A DNA stretch of 64,000 nt from Streptomyces megasporus. Lineage in GTDB: Bacteria > Actinomycetota > Actinomycetes > Streptomycetales > Streptomycetaceae. Position numbers and translations under genes: made by a program. The DNA lies in NCBI RefSeq assembly GCF_000718985.1, contig NZ_JODL01000011.1, positions 62,001 to 126,000 on the forward strand, read 5' to 3'. The notes under the pieces are model-generated. The model searched no databases. It was not told where the DNA came from and was given only the letters and a program-made list of their open reading frames with translations. How positions within the stretch are numbered: the first letter of the stretch is position 1; every line of letters begins with the position of its first letter. Below are positions 51,066 to 60,115 of this stretch, one piece after another.

Positions 51066-52076
51066 ATGACTCAGGGGGCCGGTCGGGGATCCGACATGTG
51101 GCACAACGCGAGCGCGATGGGCGCGGCTCCCGGTCCGCTCCCCGAGGGCTACACCCCGACGCGGCGGGACCTGCCCGTCGTCGACCCCGCGGCCGGCCCG
51201 CCCGTCCCCACTCCCACGCTGGTCGACACGCCCTCCCCCCTCGCCCCGTCCGGCGGCGAGCCGGGCCCGCTGTACGTGGTCGGCGACGTCCACGGCTACC
51301 TCGACGAACTGCGGGCGGCCCTGCTCAACCAGGGACTGATCGACACCGAGGACCACTGGATCGCGGGCAACGCGCGGCTGTGGTTCCTGGGCGACTTCAC
51401 CGACCGGGGCCCGGACGGCATCGGCGTCATCGACCTGGTGATGCAGCTCTCCGCCGAGGCCGCCGCCGCCGGCGGCTACTGCAAGGCCCTGATGGGCAAC
51501 CACGAGCTGCTGCTGATCGGCGCCAAGCGCTTCGGCGACACCCCCGTCAACTCCGGCGCCGGCACCGCCTCCTTCAAGGCCGCCTGGCTGCTCAACGGCG
51601 GGCAGCACTCCGACATGGAGCGGCTCCAGGACCACCACATCCAGTGGATGTCCCGACTGGACGCCATGGCGCTGGCCGACGACCACCTGCTGGTGCACTC
51701 CGACACCACCGCCTACCTGGAGTACGGCGACACCATCACCGACGTCAACGACGCGGTCACCGAGGCGCTCACCCACCACGACGCCGACGAGACCTGGGAC
51801 CTGTTCCGCAAGTTCACCAAGCGCTTCGCCTTCCGCGACGAGGGCGGCTCCATGGCCGTGCGCGAGATGCTCGACACCTACGGCGGGCGGCGGCTCGTCC
51901 ACGGGCACAGCCCCATCCCGTACCTGCTGGGCGAGGTCGGCTCCGAGGACGGTGAGGACGGGGCGCCGCAGGTGCACGGCCCGCACGTCTACGCCGACTC
52001 CCTCGCGGTCGCGATGGACGGCGGGGTGACCATGGCCGGAAAGCTACTGGTGTCCCAACTCCCGCTCTCCGCCTGA
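51066..52076 (+). CDS. Metallophosphoesterase
   Basis: 336 residues, calcineurin-like: GDVHGYLDELRAAL, WFLGDFTDRGPDGIGVIDL, GNHELLLIG and HGHSPIPYLLG provide the metal ligands. The N-terminal ~65 residues are Pro-rich and probably disordered. Substrate unknown; bacterial relatives act on diadenosine polyphosphates, phosphoproteins or cyclic nucleotides. ATG at 51066 follows GGTGGAGGGGTCG. An earlier GTG is possible but gives a less natural N-terminus. Confidence 0.9.
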   Translation: MTQGAGRGSDMWHNASAMGAAPGPLPEGYTPTRRDLPVVDPAAGPPVPTPTLVDTPSPLAPSGGEPGPLYVVGDVHGYLDELRAALLNQGLIDTEDHWIAGNARLWFLGDFTDRGPDGIGVIDLVMQLSAEAAAAGGYCKALMGNHELLLIGAKRFGDTPVNSGAGTASFKAAWLLNGGQHSDMERLQDHHIQWMSRLDAMALADDHLLVHSDTTAYLEYGDTITDVNDAVTEALTHHDADETWDLFRKFTKRFAFRDEGGSMAVREMLDTYGGRRLVHGHSPIPYLLGEVGSEDGEDGAPQVHGPHVYADSLAVAMDGGVTMAGKLLVSQLPLSA

Positions 52077-52269
52077 GCGTTGTATCCCCCGGTGTCCGCT
52101 TGATCCGACCGCGCGCGGGCGGCCTCGGCGGTACGCGCCGTCGCCGGCGGGTGCGTATTTTCCGGAAACACCCTGTCACCGCCTGACGGAACCGCTCTAC
52201 CATCGGGGCCCTGTCTCCAGCGAGCTCTCCTCCGTTTCCGCCCTCACGGCCCCACGGAGGCATCGGGGG

Positions 52270-53094
52270 ATGTACATGAACAGCGCTCCGCACCTGCGCC
52301 TCGAGGACCGCCCCGAGTTCGAACGGGTCCTCGACGAGGCGCTGCGCACCGCCCACGACCACCTCGACCCACCGGCCGACGGCCGACGGTTGACCACCGA
52401 ACAGTTGCGCGCCATGGCGCTGGGCGCCGCCGCCGCGATCGCCTCCTGCGCCGCCGCCGAGTACGACCACTTCGTCCGGCTCCGCGAGGAGCTGCGCCGC
52501 CCCGACCGGGCTCCCTCGGCTCAGGGAGCGGACGCGGCCTCTTCCGGAGCTTCCGGTTCCGCCGGGGCCGGACTGCTCCCGACGCTCTCCGTGCTGGCCC
52601 CCCTGTTGGCCGGAACCGCATCGGTCATCTTCCTGCTGGTCGGTCACGCCCTGCGCGTGCTGACGCCCGAGCCGGCCATCGCCGCGTCGCTGCGCGACGC
52701 GGGGTGGGCCTTCGCGGCCCTGACCGCCGCCACGCTCCTGGCCGCGTGCGTCGGCCTGTTGGTCACCGCCCTGCGCCACGGCTCCGGCGCGATCCGGGCC
52801 GGCGGTCCGTCCGGGCGGGACGCCTTCGCCGAGGAGGTCGACCGCGCCCGCGCGGCCTGGCGGACGGCGCTGCTGGAGCGCGGCGTGCTGCCCTTCCTCC
52901 GCGAGGCCCTGGCCGCGCCCGGGAACACCGCGGAGGAGGCCGCGGAAGCCGCGGGGTTCCCGGGGACCGCAGGGGCGCCGGAGGCCACGGGGGTGCCGGA
53001 GCCCCCGCGGGAGAGCCGTCACCCCCGGCTGGGCTACACCCATCCGGGCTTCTCCAGCCCCGACTTCGGCGGACCGGAGCACGTCCCTGACTGA
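52270..53094 (+). CDS. Hypothetical two-helix membrane protein
   Basis: 274 residues. N-terminal ~100 are helical and soluble (RPEFERVLDEALRTAHDHLD), followed by two membrane helices (LLPTLSVLAPLLAGTASVIF and FAALTAATLLAACVGLLVTA). The last 100 residues are cytoplasmic and end in a Pro/Gly-rich, disordered tail with an FSSPDFGGPEH end. This pattern is common in Streptomyces but I do not recognise a family. Start ATG at 52270 after GGGGG; ATG 52276 is equally possible. Confidence 0.75.
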   Translation: MYMNSAPHLRLEDRPEFERVLDEALRTAHDHLDPPADGRRLTTEQLRAMALGAAAAIASCAAAEYDHFVRLREELRRPDRAPSAQGADAASSGASGSAGAGLLPTLSVLAPLLAGTASVIFLLVGHALRVLTPEPAIAASLRDAGWAFAALTAATLLAACVGLLVTALRHGSGAIRAGGPSGRDAFAEEVDRARAAWRTALLERGVLPFLREALAAPGNTAEEAAEAAGFPGTAGAPEATGVPEPPRESRHPRLGYTHPGFSSPDFGGPEHVPD

Positions 53095-53218
53095 CCCGCC
53101 TGCGGACGGCGCCCCGCCGCCCGCTCCCCCGACGAGGGCGCCGTCCCGGGTCGGCCGTCCCGGGGCGGGGGCGGTAAACCGGTGTGATCGGCGAAGGGGG
53201 GCCGGCATCCTGGGGAGG

Positions 53219-53992
53219 GTGACGGACCGATCACCGAGCCCGAAGGAGTCCCGGGCACACCACGAGCTGTTCCTGCGCCTCTCCCCCGACCTGCGGATCT
53301 TCCTGCCCGCGCGGCACCGCGAGGCCGAGACCCTCCCCGTCCCCCACGACGGGACGTCGTCCCTCGTCCACATCGTGCAGTCCACGGGCGTTCCGCTGAC
53401 GGAGGTGGGCGCCCTCGTCCTGGCCGACGGGCGGCGGGTGGCACCGGAGTACCGGCCCGAGGCGGGCGAGACGGTCCGGGTCGAGCCCGTCGAGTGCCCA
53501 CAGCGGGTGCCGGGCGGGACGCCGCGCTTCCTGCTCGACGTCCACCTGGGCACCCTGGCCCGGCGGCTGCGCCTGGTGGCCGGCCTGGACACCGCCTACC
53601 ACAACGACATGGACGACGCCGCCCTGGTCGAGCAGGCCAACGCCGAGCGGCGCGTCCTGCTCTCCCAGGACCGCGGCCTGCTGATGCGCCGCCAACTGTG
53701 GCTGGGCGCCTATGTGCGCGGCTCCCGCCCGGACGACCAGCTCGCCGACGTCCTGGACCGCTTCGCGCCGCCCCTGGCGCCGTGGACGAGGTGCACGGCG
53801 TGCAACGGGCTGCTGGACGGCGTCCCCAAGTCCGAGGTGGAGCACCTGCTGCGGCCGGGCACCCGCCGGACGTACGACACCTTCGCCCGCTGCCGCGACT
53901 GCGGGCACGTCTACTGGCGCGGGGCGCACGGCAGCCGGCTGGAGGAGTTGGTGGCCGGGGCCGCCGAGTCGGTCCGCGCGATCGAGTCCTGA
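53219..53992 (+). CDS. Mut7-C RNase-domain protein with ubiquitin-like N-terminus
   Basis: 257 residues. N-terminal ubiquitin-like Ub-Mut7C domain (about 15-90, LVHIVQSTGVPLTEVGALVL) and then the Mut7-C PIN-type nuclease domain (FLLDVHLGTLARRLRLVAG, LLSQDRGLLMRR). It ends in a zinc ribbon with CTACNG and CRDCGHVYWRG. Relatives are thought to be RNases in toxin-like or RNA-processing settings; no antitoxin gene is adjacent. GTG at 53219 directly follows GGAGG, an unusually short spacing, so a leaderless message is possible. Confidence 0.88.
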   Translation: MTDRSPSPKESRAHHELFLRLSPDLRIFLPARHREAETLPVPHDGTSSLVHIVQSTGVPLTEVGALVLADGRRVAPEYRPEAGETVRVEPVECPQRVPGGTPRFLLDVHLGTLARRLRLVAGLDTAYHNDMDDAALVEQANAERRVLLSQDRGLLMRRQLWLGAYVRGSRPDDQLADVLDRFAPPLAPWTRCTACNGLLDGVPKSEVEHLLRPGTRRTYDTFARCRDCGHVYWRGAHGSRLEELVAGAAESVRAIES

Positions 53993-54255
53993 CCGTCCGG
54001 TTCCCCACCGTCCGGCCCGGGTCCGCGGCGCGGACGCCCGTCGCGGACCCGCTTCCGCACGCCTCCCGCGCCTCCCGCGCCTCCTCGCGGTGACTCGCCC
54101 TCGCGCGCGGGGGCGAGTCACCTCCTCCGGCGCCGGCGACGACGTGTTCGCAGGCCACGGAGGTGCCGTCGCGCTCGGTCACCCGTCTTTCTCGTTCGTC
54201 GCTCTGCTCGGCCACCTAGGTTGCACAACTACATAGCTCATGGTGTCATCTAGAT

Positions 54256-54597
54256 ATGGCAACAGACCGAAGGGCCAGTTGGCTCAAGGGCGTTCTGGAC
54301 CTGCTGGTCCTCGCCTGCCTGACCGAGGGCGAGAGCTACGGCTACGAGATCGCCAAGCGGCTGGACGAGGCCGGGCTCGGCACGATCCGCGGCGGCACGC
54401 TCTACCCGGTGCTCAACCGGCTGGAGGAGGCCGGGCTGGTCGAGGCCGAGTTCCGGGTCGCCGAACGCGGCCCCGGCCGCCGCTACTACCGGCTGACCGA
54501 CGACGGACGCCGGAGCCTGGTCGAACAGGGCGGCGCGTGGCTGGTGTTCCACCGGTCGGTGAAGGACATGCTGGGCAAGGGAGGGGTGGAGGAATGA
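54256..54597 (+). CDS. PadR-family transcriptional regulator
   Basis: 113 residues. Winged helix with GYEIAKRLDEAGLGTIRGGT as helix 2-turn-helix 3 and the YPVLNRLEEAGLVEAEF helix. A repressor of its own operon in most cases. The stop overlaps the next gene by ATGA. The upstream 35 bp are AT-rich (ACATAGCTCATGGTGTCATC), a likely promoter/operator, with TTGCAC as a possible -35 at about 54221-54226. Confidence 0.93.
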   Translation: MATDRRASWLKGVLDLLVLACLTEGESYGYEIAKRLDEAGLGTIRGGTLYPVLNRLEEAGLVEAEFRVAERGPGRRYYRLTDDGRRSLVEQGGAWLVFHRSVKDMLGKGGVEE

Positions 54598-55373
54598 CGG
54601 GGCAGGGGAAGACCACACGGAGCACGGACACCTACTTCACGGAGTTGGCGGAGCGGCTCCGCGCGCGGGGCGTCGCCGAGGAGCGGGTGACCGTCGTCCT
54701 GACGGACCTGCACGAGTACCTGTTGGACGCCGACACCACCCCGGAGGCCGAGTTCGGCCCGGCGGCGGAGTTCGCCGAGCGGTTCGCCGCCGGCGACACG
54801 GCCGCCTCCCCCGCCGAACCCGTCGGGGAGCCCGGCTCCCGCGCCGAGGAGTGGCGCTGGTCCTGCGACATCTACACCGACCGGGAGTTGCTGGCCCGCT
54901 TCGGCGACCAGGGCTGGGAGGTCGAGCGCGTCGACCGGCTGGGCCGCTTCGTCTGCCGCCGCGACCTCGACAACCCGATGCGTTGGGAGTACCGCCGCGA
55001 GATCATCGGCCGCGAGGGCCACGACGCGTCGGCCGCCCGACTCGCCCCGGACGGCTGGGAGCCGTGCGGCCGGTGGACGTACATCGCGTACTTCAAGCGC
55101 CCGCTCGCCGCGCTCACCGGCCCCGCCGCCGAACTCCCCGACGTCCCCGAGGCTCCGGCCCGCCGCCTCTTCCTCAGCACGAAGTACCGGTGGCTGCTCG
55201 TGGCGGTCGCGGTGACGTGGGCGTCCCTCGGCGCCTTCCTCCTCACCTCCGACTCCTCCCCCTTCACCCCCGCCACGCTGATGGGCATGCTCGTCGGCGG
55301 CGCGGCCGGAGGCTCCCTGGCCTGGTACGGCCTCCGTCGCCAACTGAGGAAAGAGGTCGCCGAACGACCGTGA
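54594..55373 (+). CDS. HAAS/DUF2812-like membrane protein, PadR partner
   Basis: 259 residues, translationally coupled to PadR (ATGA). N-terminal ~60 residues are a helical HAAS-type domain (YFTELAERLRARGVAEER). The middle (about 85-160) resembles DUF2812 (RFGDQGWEVERVDRLGRFV and the tyrosine-rich WTYIAYFKRPLAAL). Two membrane helices follow (YRWLLVAVAVTWASLGAFLL and LMGMLVGGAAGGSLAWYGL). PadR-HAAS-membrane modules are predicted envelope-stress or lipid-sensing systems. Which signal acts here is not known. Confidence 0.8.
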   Translation: MTGQGKTTRSTDTYFTELAERLRARGVAEERVTVVLTDLHEYLLDADTTPEAEFGPAAEFAERFAAGDTAASPAEPVGEPGSRAEEWRWSCDIYTDRELLARFGDQGWEVERVDRLGRFVCRRDLDNPMRWEYRREIIGREGHDASAARLAPDGWEPCGRWTYIAYFKRPLAALTGPAAELPDVPEAPARRLFLSTKYRWLLVAVAVTWASLGAFLLTSDSSPFTPATLMGMLVGGAAGGSLAWYGLRRQLRKEVAERP

Positions 55374-55597
55374 CGTCCGGCAGGCCCCATGGGCGCGACA
55401 GGCACGGCGTCGGCGTCCCGGCGAACGGCGAGACGCACACCGCCTGGGTTCCCACCCCCGCCCCCGACTCCGCGTATTCACACCACGGTTGGCTTGATTG
55501 TCCGATTTCAAGCGGTTGATCGCCATGCGCGCGGATAAGCGGAGCGGTGTCGGAAGCGTTCGGAAGAGCACCGCTCCGCGACACCGAGGGAGAACGA

Positions 55598-56593
55598 ATG
55601 GCGCGCATGTCACGCAGGACCAGAACCGGTGCGGTGGTGGCCGCCGGACTGCTGGCCGGTACGGCGCTGGTCGGCTGCGGAAACGGCGGCGGCGAGACGG
55701 ACCGGAACACGGGCGGACGTGTGCAGGAGGGGAGCCCGCAGGCCGAGGGGCGCGAGGACGCCGCCGAGGCCGTGCGGACGGCACACGAGAAGACCGTGGC
55801 GGCCGAGACCGCGAAGATGACGTTGAAGCTCCACGCCGCCTCGGGCGGCGAGGAGCGGACGGTCACCGGAAGCGGCTCCATCGACCTCGCCGACGGCACG
55901 AGCGACCTGACGATCCGGATGGGCGGCGAGACGCTCCGGCAGCGCGTGGTGGACCAAACCCTCTACCAGAGGCTGCCGGAGTCCCTGCGGGACCGGGTGT
56001 CGGACGGCAAGCCGTGGATCGGCATCGACCTGCGGAAGATCGCCGACCGGGCCGAGGGCGTCAACGGGGTGCACATCAGCGACCCCGCGCAGGCCGTCGA
56101 CTACACCAGGGCCCTGTCGGACGACGACGCCACCCGGGTCGGCCGCGAGAAGGTCGGCGGCGTCGACACCACGCACTACCGCGTGACCGTGGACGTCGAG
56201 GACCTCGCCGGCGAGGACACGGCCCAGGGCGAACGGCTCCGGCGTCAACTCGGCGAGTCCCTGCCGATGGACCTGTGGATCGACGACCAGGACCGCATCC
56301 GCCGCCAGCGGTTCGAGATCGAGGCCACCGGCACCGGCACCCCGCCGACGGACACGGAGGACTCGACGGACGCGCGGGACCCCGACGATCGGGGAGAGCC
56401 CGACGACCGGGGAGAGCTCGACGAGCCGAACGAACCGGGTGAGCCGGAACGGGCGCGGAGCGCCACGGTCCGCACGGTGCTGGAGTTCCACGACTTCGGC
56501 ACCCCGGTCGACGTCTCGGCGCCTCCCGCCGGACAGACCAAGGACGTCACCGACACGTTCCTCCGGCCGGGTGGGGAATCCCCCGACCGCTGA
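55598..56593 (+). CDS. Lipoprotein of the LppX/LprAFG-like type
   Basis: 331 residues. Lipobox LVGCGN at about residue 25 after a signal peptide. The mature part has the beta-sheet repeats of LolA-like fold lipoproteins: AAETAKMTLKLHAASGG, GSIDLADGTSDLTIRM and MDLWIDDQDRIRRQRFEI. A degenerate, charged tract near residues 265-295 (DDRGEPDDRGELDEPNEPGE) is a disordered linker. It probably binds a lipid or senses envelope state; no partner identified. ATG at 55598 follows GAGGGAGAACGA. Confidence 0.8.
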   Translation: MARMSRRTRTGAVVAAGLLAGTALVGCGNGGGETDRNTGGRVQEGSPQAEGREDAAEAVRTAHEKTVAAETAKMTLKLHAASGGEERTVTGSGSIDLADGTSDLTIRMGGETLRQRVVDQTLYQRLPESLRDRVSDGKPWIGIDLRKIADRAEGVNGVHISDPAQAVDYTRALSDDDATRVGREKVGGVDTTHYRVTVDVEDLAGEDTAQGERLRRQLGESLPMDLWIDDQDRIRRQRFEIEATGTGTPPTDTEDSTDARDPDDRGEPDDRGELDEPNEPGEPERARSATVRTVLEFHDFGTPVDVSAPPAGQTKDVTDTFLRPGGESPDR

Positions 56594-57002
56594 CCCCGGC
56601 GGGTGCCGACGAGTCCGGCCGACGGCTCGCGTCTCCACCTTCACAGGCATGCGGGCACCCCTCCCGCGGGCAAGCCGCGGGAGGAGAGATGGCGGGCACC
56701 TCGCACACCGGCCACGTGACCGTACGGCACGCGCGACGGGCACGGGGACCGTCGAGCCGGTGGCCGAACTCGACCCTCGGTTCAGCAGCGCGGACGCCGT
56801 CCCCACCCCTGGACCGAGGCGTGCGGGAACCGGCGGCGGAGGAGGTGTTCCGGCTGCCGACCGTACGGGTCGACACCCGCCCCCACATCACCCCGCTGCC
56901 GGCCGTCCGGCTGGACGGTGGCCTTCGGCTTCGCCAAGGGCGACACGTACGCGCGGACCCGCCGGCGGTTCGCCCGGTGACGTCCTCCGGTGGCCGCCGG
57001 GG
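56594..57002. other. 409-bp intergenic region
   Basis: Between the convergent lipoprotein and TerD-VWA genes. Contains the hairpin at 56660-56684. The remainder has open frames on both strands but no ribosome site or recognisable product. Confidence 0.5.
56660..56684. terminator. 10-bp hairpin after the lipoprotein gene
   Basis: Arms 56660-56669 and 56675-56684, exact, with a 5-base loop, 67 bp after the stop. Confidence 0.7.
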
Positions 57003-58382
57003 TCAGGGGCGCAGGATGCCCGCCTGCCGAGCGGCCCGCACCCAGGACGGGAACTCCGACAGCAGCCGGTCGTACAGCTCCGGGTCCGGCACCTGGTCGA
57101 TGTCGTCCACGGCGAAGAACCCGACGTTGTCCACCCGACGGTCCGGCAGGGTGTCGAATCGTTCCAGCACCCCGTAGTTCGCCCGGCCCAGGCCCACGAA
57201 CTGCCAGAAGATCGGCTCCTCGACCGCCTCCCTCAACTCCCGTTCGATCTCCTGGTTGCGGTACACGCCGCCGTCGGAGAAGAACAGCACCAGGGTGGGG
57301 TCCGGGGCCGGGTTCTCGCGGACGTGCGCGCGGACCTCCGCGATGACCCGCTGCTCCTCGTTCATGATGCCGACCAGCCGCATGTCGACCTGCTCGGGCT
57401 CCAGCCCCCGCTTGCGCTTCTTCGGGCGGCCGAACAGGCTCATCTCGCCCACCCGCACGTGTCGGCGGATCCACTCGGGCAGCTCGCCGATCCGCAGGTC
57501 GGGCAGGCGGGCCGGGTGGGTGGCGAACGTCCACGCCTGCATCTCGCCGTCGTCGTCGAGCTGCGCGGCGACGGCCGCCATGCGCTCGACCACGTCGGCG
57601 ATGGTCCCCTGGCCGTACACCACCGTCATCGAACCGGAGGCGTCCAGGACGAGGATCACCCGCGCCCTGACCCCTTCCGCCCCGTGCTTGCGCAGGCTGA
57701 CGGCGACCTGCTCCTTCCGCAGGGACAGCCGCTTGCGCATGTCGACGGGCAGGTCCTCCTCGCCCCTGGCCGAGCGCGGTGCCCGCGGGGACCGCGGTGC
57801 CGCCGGCACCGCCGGGGCTGCCGGGGCGTCCTGCGCCGAGGGCTCCGGCTCCTCGTCCACGGTGATGCCGTGGTCGGTGGCCGGCCCGGCCATCCCCGAC
57901 GCGTACCCCTGACCCACCGCGCGGAACTTCCACTGCCCGCCGCACAGGTACAGCTCGCCGCCGACGAACGCCGTCTCGTCCGTCGCCGCCATGTCGAAGC
58001 GCACCAACTCGGCTCCGGTCGCGGCGTCCAGCAACGACAGCCTCAGCTCGGCCAGTCGTCCGAACGTCCCGCCGTCGGCCGACGCGCACAGCAGCACCCG
58101 CTCGATCCCCGTCTCCAGCCGGGCGGTGTCCACCTCGACGGTGTCCGTGACGGCGCCGTCCCGCCGCTGCTTGCCCAGGTGGCGCACGGCGCCGGAGGCG
58201 TGGTGGGGCTGGTTGTGGAAGACGAGGTCGGCGTCGTCCCGGACCCGTCCGCCGGCTGTCAGCAACAGCGCCGAGGCGTCGGCGTCCGGCGCGCCGGGGG
58301 CGTCCGACCAGCTCAGCACGGCCCGCACGGCGGGAACGGACAGGGAGACGTTGGCGCCCTTGCTCAGCGATATCGGATTCAC
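57003..58382 (-). CDS. TerD-domain / von Willebrand A fusion protein
   Basis: 459 residues. N-terminal TerD domain (about 1-190): ISLSKGANVSLSV, HNQPHHASGAVRHLG and CASADGGTFGRLAEL. A Pro/Ala linker follows, then a VWA domain (about 240-440) with the metal-ion-dependent adhesion site VLDASGSM and later FFSDGGVYRN. TerD proteins belong to the tellurite-resistance, calcium-binding stress system, and VWA partners occur in many ter clusters; here both are in one chain and no other ter gene is near. GTG at 58382. Confidence 0.9.
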   Translation of the reverse strand: MNPISLSKGANVSLSVPAVRAVLSWSDAPGAPDADASALLLTAGGRVRDDADLVFHNQPHHASGAVRHLGKQRRDGAVTDTVEVDTARLETGIERVLLCASADGGTFGRLAELRLSLLDAATGAELVRFDMAATDETAFVGGELYLCGGQWKFRAVGQGYASGMAGPATDHGITVDEEPEPSAQDAPAAPAVPAAPRSPRAPRSARGEEDLPVDMRKRLSLRKEQVAVSLRKHGAEGVRARVILVLDASGSMTVVYGQGTIADVVERMAAVAAQLDDDGEMQAWTFATHPARLPDLRIGELPEWIRRHVRVGEMSLFGRPKKRKRGLEPEQVDMRLVGIMNEEQRVIAEVRAHVRENPAPDPTLVLFFSDGGVYRNQEIERELREAVEEPIFWQFVGLGRANYGVLERFDTLPDRRVDNVGFFAVDDIDQVPDPELYDRLLSEFPSWVRAARQAGILRP

Positions 58383-58722
58383 GCCCTCCAGTCTGCCCAC
58401 TCCTCCGGGCGAGAGTCCCTGGGAACTCGGGGCCTCCCGCCCCCTTCCGGCGGCCCGATCCGTCCACGGCACCGGTTCACCGGCGACGCGGGGGCTGTGG
58501 AGATGTGTCGTTCACGACACCCCGGCCCGCTCCACCGAGGCGGACGTCAGGCCCCACCGCGACGGAACCGCAGGTCGGTACCGCCGAGAACCGCGTCGGA
58601 GACCAACACTGTTGCTCCGCTTGGCAGTTGGTGCCCGGGATGGGGTTCCGAGACCGGAACCAACGCCTCATGGGTTTATGTATGCTCCTGTCGTTTCATC
58701 ACATCCCAGGGGGGGATCTTTC
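58383..58722. other. 340-bp intergenic region
   Basis: Divergent region between the TerD-VWA and lamin-tail genes. GGGGGGG followed by ATCTTTC directly precedes the GTG at 58723 and is a strong ribosome site. AT-rich stretch TTTATGTATGCTCC at about 58674-58688 is a likely -10 region. No other gene seen. Confidence 0.5.
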
Positions 58723-59217
58723 GTGCGCAAGCACCCTGTCATAGCCGTGGCCGTCACCGCCGGTGCGCTGGCCGCCCTCGTCGCCACCCCGGCCCAGGCC
58801 GCCGAGTACAGCTCGGCCCTGAAGGTCCGCGGAGTCCAGTACGACGCTCCCGGCAAGGACTCCAACAACTGCTCCTCCGGCAACACCCACGAGGAGTACC
58901 TGACGATCAAGAACTACTCGTCCACGGCGACCGTCAACCTCAAGGGCTACATCGTCAAGGACGCCGCCGGGAACCGCTTCACCTTCACCGCGAGCCACTC
59001 GCTCCAGCCGGGTGACTACGTGAAGCTCCGCGGCGGTCGCGGCACCGACTCCGACAAGAACAACGTGGTCTACCGCAACAACTGCAACTTCCTGTGGAAC
59101 AACGACCGCGACACGATCTACCTGCTCAAGCCCTCCGGTAGCCGCGCGGACGTCCACGCCTACACCAAGAGCGGATCCGACCGCGACGGCAACGGATACA
59201 TCACCTTCCACAAGTAA
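58723..59217 (+). CDS. Secreted lamin-tail-domain protein
   Basis: 164 residues with a signal peptide (VRKHPVIAVAVTAGALAALV, cleavage at AQA-AE). The mature domain has the beta-sandwich features of lamin-tail (LTD) proteins: VRGVQYDAPGKDSNNCSSGN, EEYLTIKNYSSTATVNLKGY and GYIVKDAAGNRFTFTA. Two Cys could form a disulfide (NNCSS, NNCNF). Streptomyces secretes many such small proteins, sometimes associated with nucleases; this one stands alone. Function unknown. Confidence 0.88.
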   Translation: MRKHPVIAVAVTAGALAALVATPAQAAEYSSALKVRGVQYDAPGKDSNNCSSGNTHEEYLTIKNYSSTATVNLKGYIVKDAAGNRFTFTASHSLQPGDYVKLRGGRGTDSDKNNVVYRNNCNFLWNNDRDTIYLLKPSGSRADVHAYTKSGSDRDGNGYITFHK

Positions 59218-59228
59218 GCCGAACCGCC

Positions 59229-59263
59229 CGTGCCCCGCCTCCGTCGAACGGAGGCGGGGCACG
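59229..59263. terminator. Perfect 16-bp hairpin after the lamin-tail gene
   Basis: Arms 59229-59244 and 59248-59263 with a 3-base loop, 12 bp past the stop codon. Confidence 0.85.
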
Positions 59264-59427
59264 GTGCGTTTCGCTGTTCACGAGAAGCGACGGCGCGCTC
59301 CGTCCGGATTACTCGCCGCTGCCACGCGCCGCTGTCCTCGGCGAGCGTGCGGGCGACGAGCGCCTTCGCGTGTCCGTGGCCGGCGCCGGGGAGGGCACTG
59401 CTCCGGACGGTCTGGGAGGCTGGGGCG

Positions 59428-59934
59428 ATGACGACCACGGAAGCGCGGTGGGAGCAGCGGATCGGGGCGCTGTGGGACACCTTCGACGACCACGAGCCCG
59501 ACGACTTCCTCCGGGAGGTCCGGGCCCTGGCCGCCGAGCGTCCGCCGGACGACGCGGTCGCGCTGTACGAGCTTGCCTCGGCCCACGACGCCCTCGGCCA
59601 CGAGGAGGAGGCCGCCCCGCTCTACCGCCGGGCCCTCGCCGCCGGGCTGCCCGAGCGGCGGCGGCGCCGGGCCGTGATCCAACTCGGCAGCACCCTGCGC
59701 AACCTGGGCCGGGCCGAGGAGAGCATCGCGGTGCTGTCGGCCGAACGGGACGCCGCCTCCGACGAGTTGGACGACGCGGTCACGGCGTTCCTGGCCCTGT
59801 CCCTCGTCGACGCCGGACGGGAACGCGAGGCGGCGGCCCTCACCCTCACCGCGCTCTCCCCCCACCTGCCGGCGTACGGCCGCTCACTGACCCACTACGC
59901 CCGCGCCCTCACCGGGGACGACACCGGCCCGTAG
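59428..59934 (+). CDS. Tetratricopeptide-repeat protein
   Basis: 168 residues consisting of helical TPR-like repeats: PDDAVALYELASAHDALGHE, EAAPLYRRALAAGLPE, AVIQLGSTLRNLGRAEESI. Probably a scaffold for protein interaction; soluble. ATG at 59428 follows GGGAGGCTGGGGCG. It is the last core-like gene before the accessory region. Confidence 0.85.
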   Translation: MTTTEARWEQRIGALWDTFDDHEPDDFLREVRALAAERPPDDAVALYELASAHDALGHEEEAAPLYRRALAAGLPERRRRRAVIQLGSTLRNLGRAEESIAVLSAERDAASDELDDAVTAFLALSLVDAGREREAAALTLTALSPHLPAYGRSLTHYARALTGDDTGP

Positions 59935-59974
59935 GGCGGGCGCCGCCGTCGACCGGGCCGCGGGGCGCGCGAGG

Positions 59975-60011
59975 GGCGTCCCCGGCCCGGGAAACGTGGG
60001 CCGGGGACGCC
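59975..60011. terminator. 14-bp hairpin before the thiC fragment
   Basis: Arms 59975-59988 and 59998-60011, exact, with a 9-base loop. It lies 24 bp past the stop of the thiC-like fragment on the minus strand and can also end the TPR transcript. Confidence 0.75.
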
Positions 60012-60034
60012 GGAAACGCGCGGCGGAGGGTCGC

Positions 60035-60115
60035 TCAGTCCGCGATCGGCAAGTAGACCCGGTGGCCCGCCTCCGCGAACTCCTCGGACTTGCGGCGCAT
60101 GCCTTCCTCGGGGTC
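60035..60115 (-). pseudogene. 3'-terminal fragment of a thiC-like gene
   Basis: The minus strand reads DPEEGMRRKSEEFAEAG and then HRVYLPIAD before TGA. I recognise this as the C-terminus of HMP-phosphate synthase ThiC, from the pattern GM..KS.EF...G..VYLP. A terminator lies right after it. No more of the gene is seen upstream: at about 60113 the sequence turns into the middle of a GntR regulator on the other strand. The fragment is therefore either a broken gene or the displaced 3' end at the edge of an integrated element. Confidence 0.55.
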
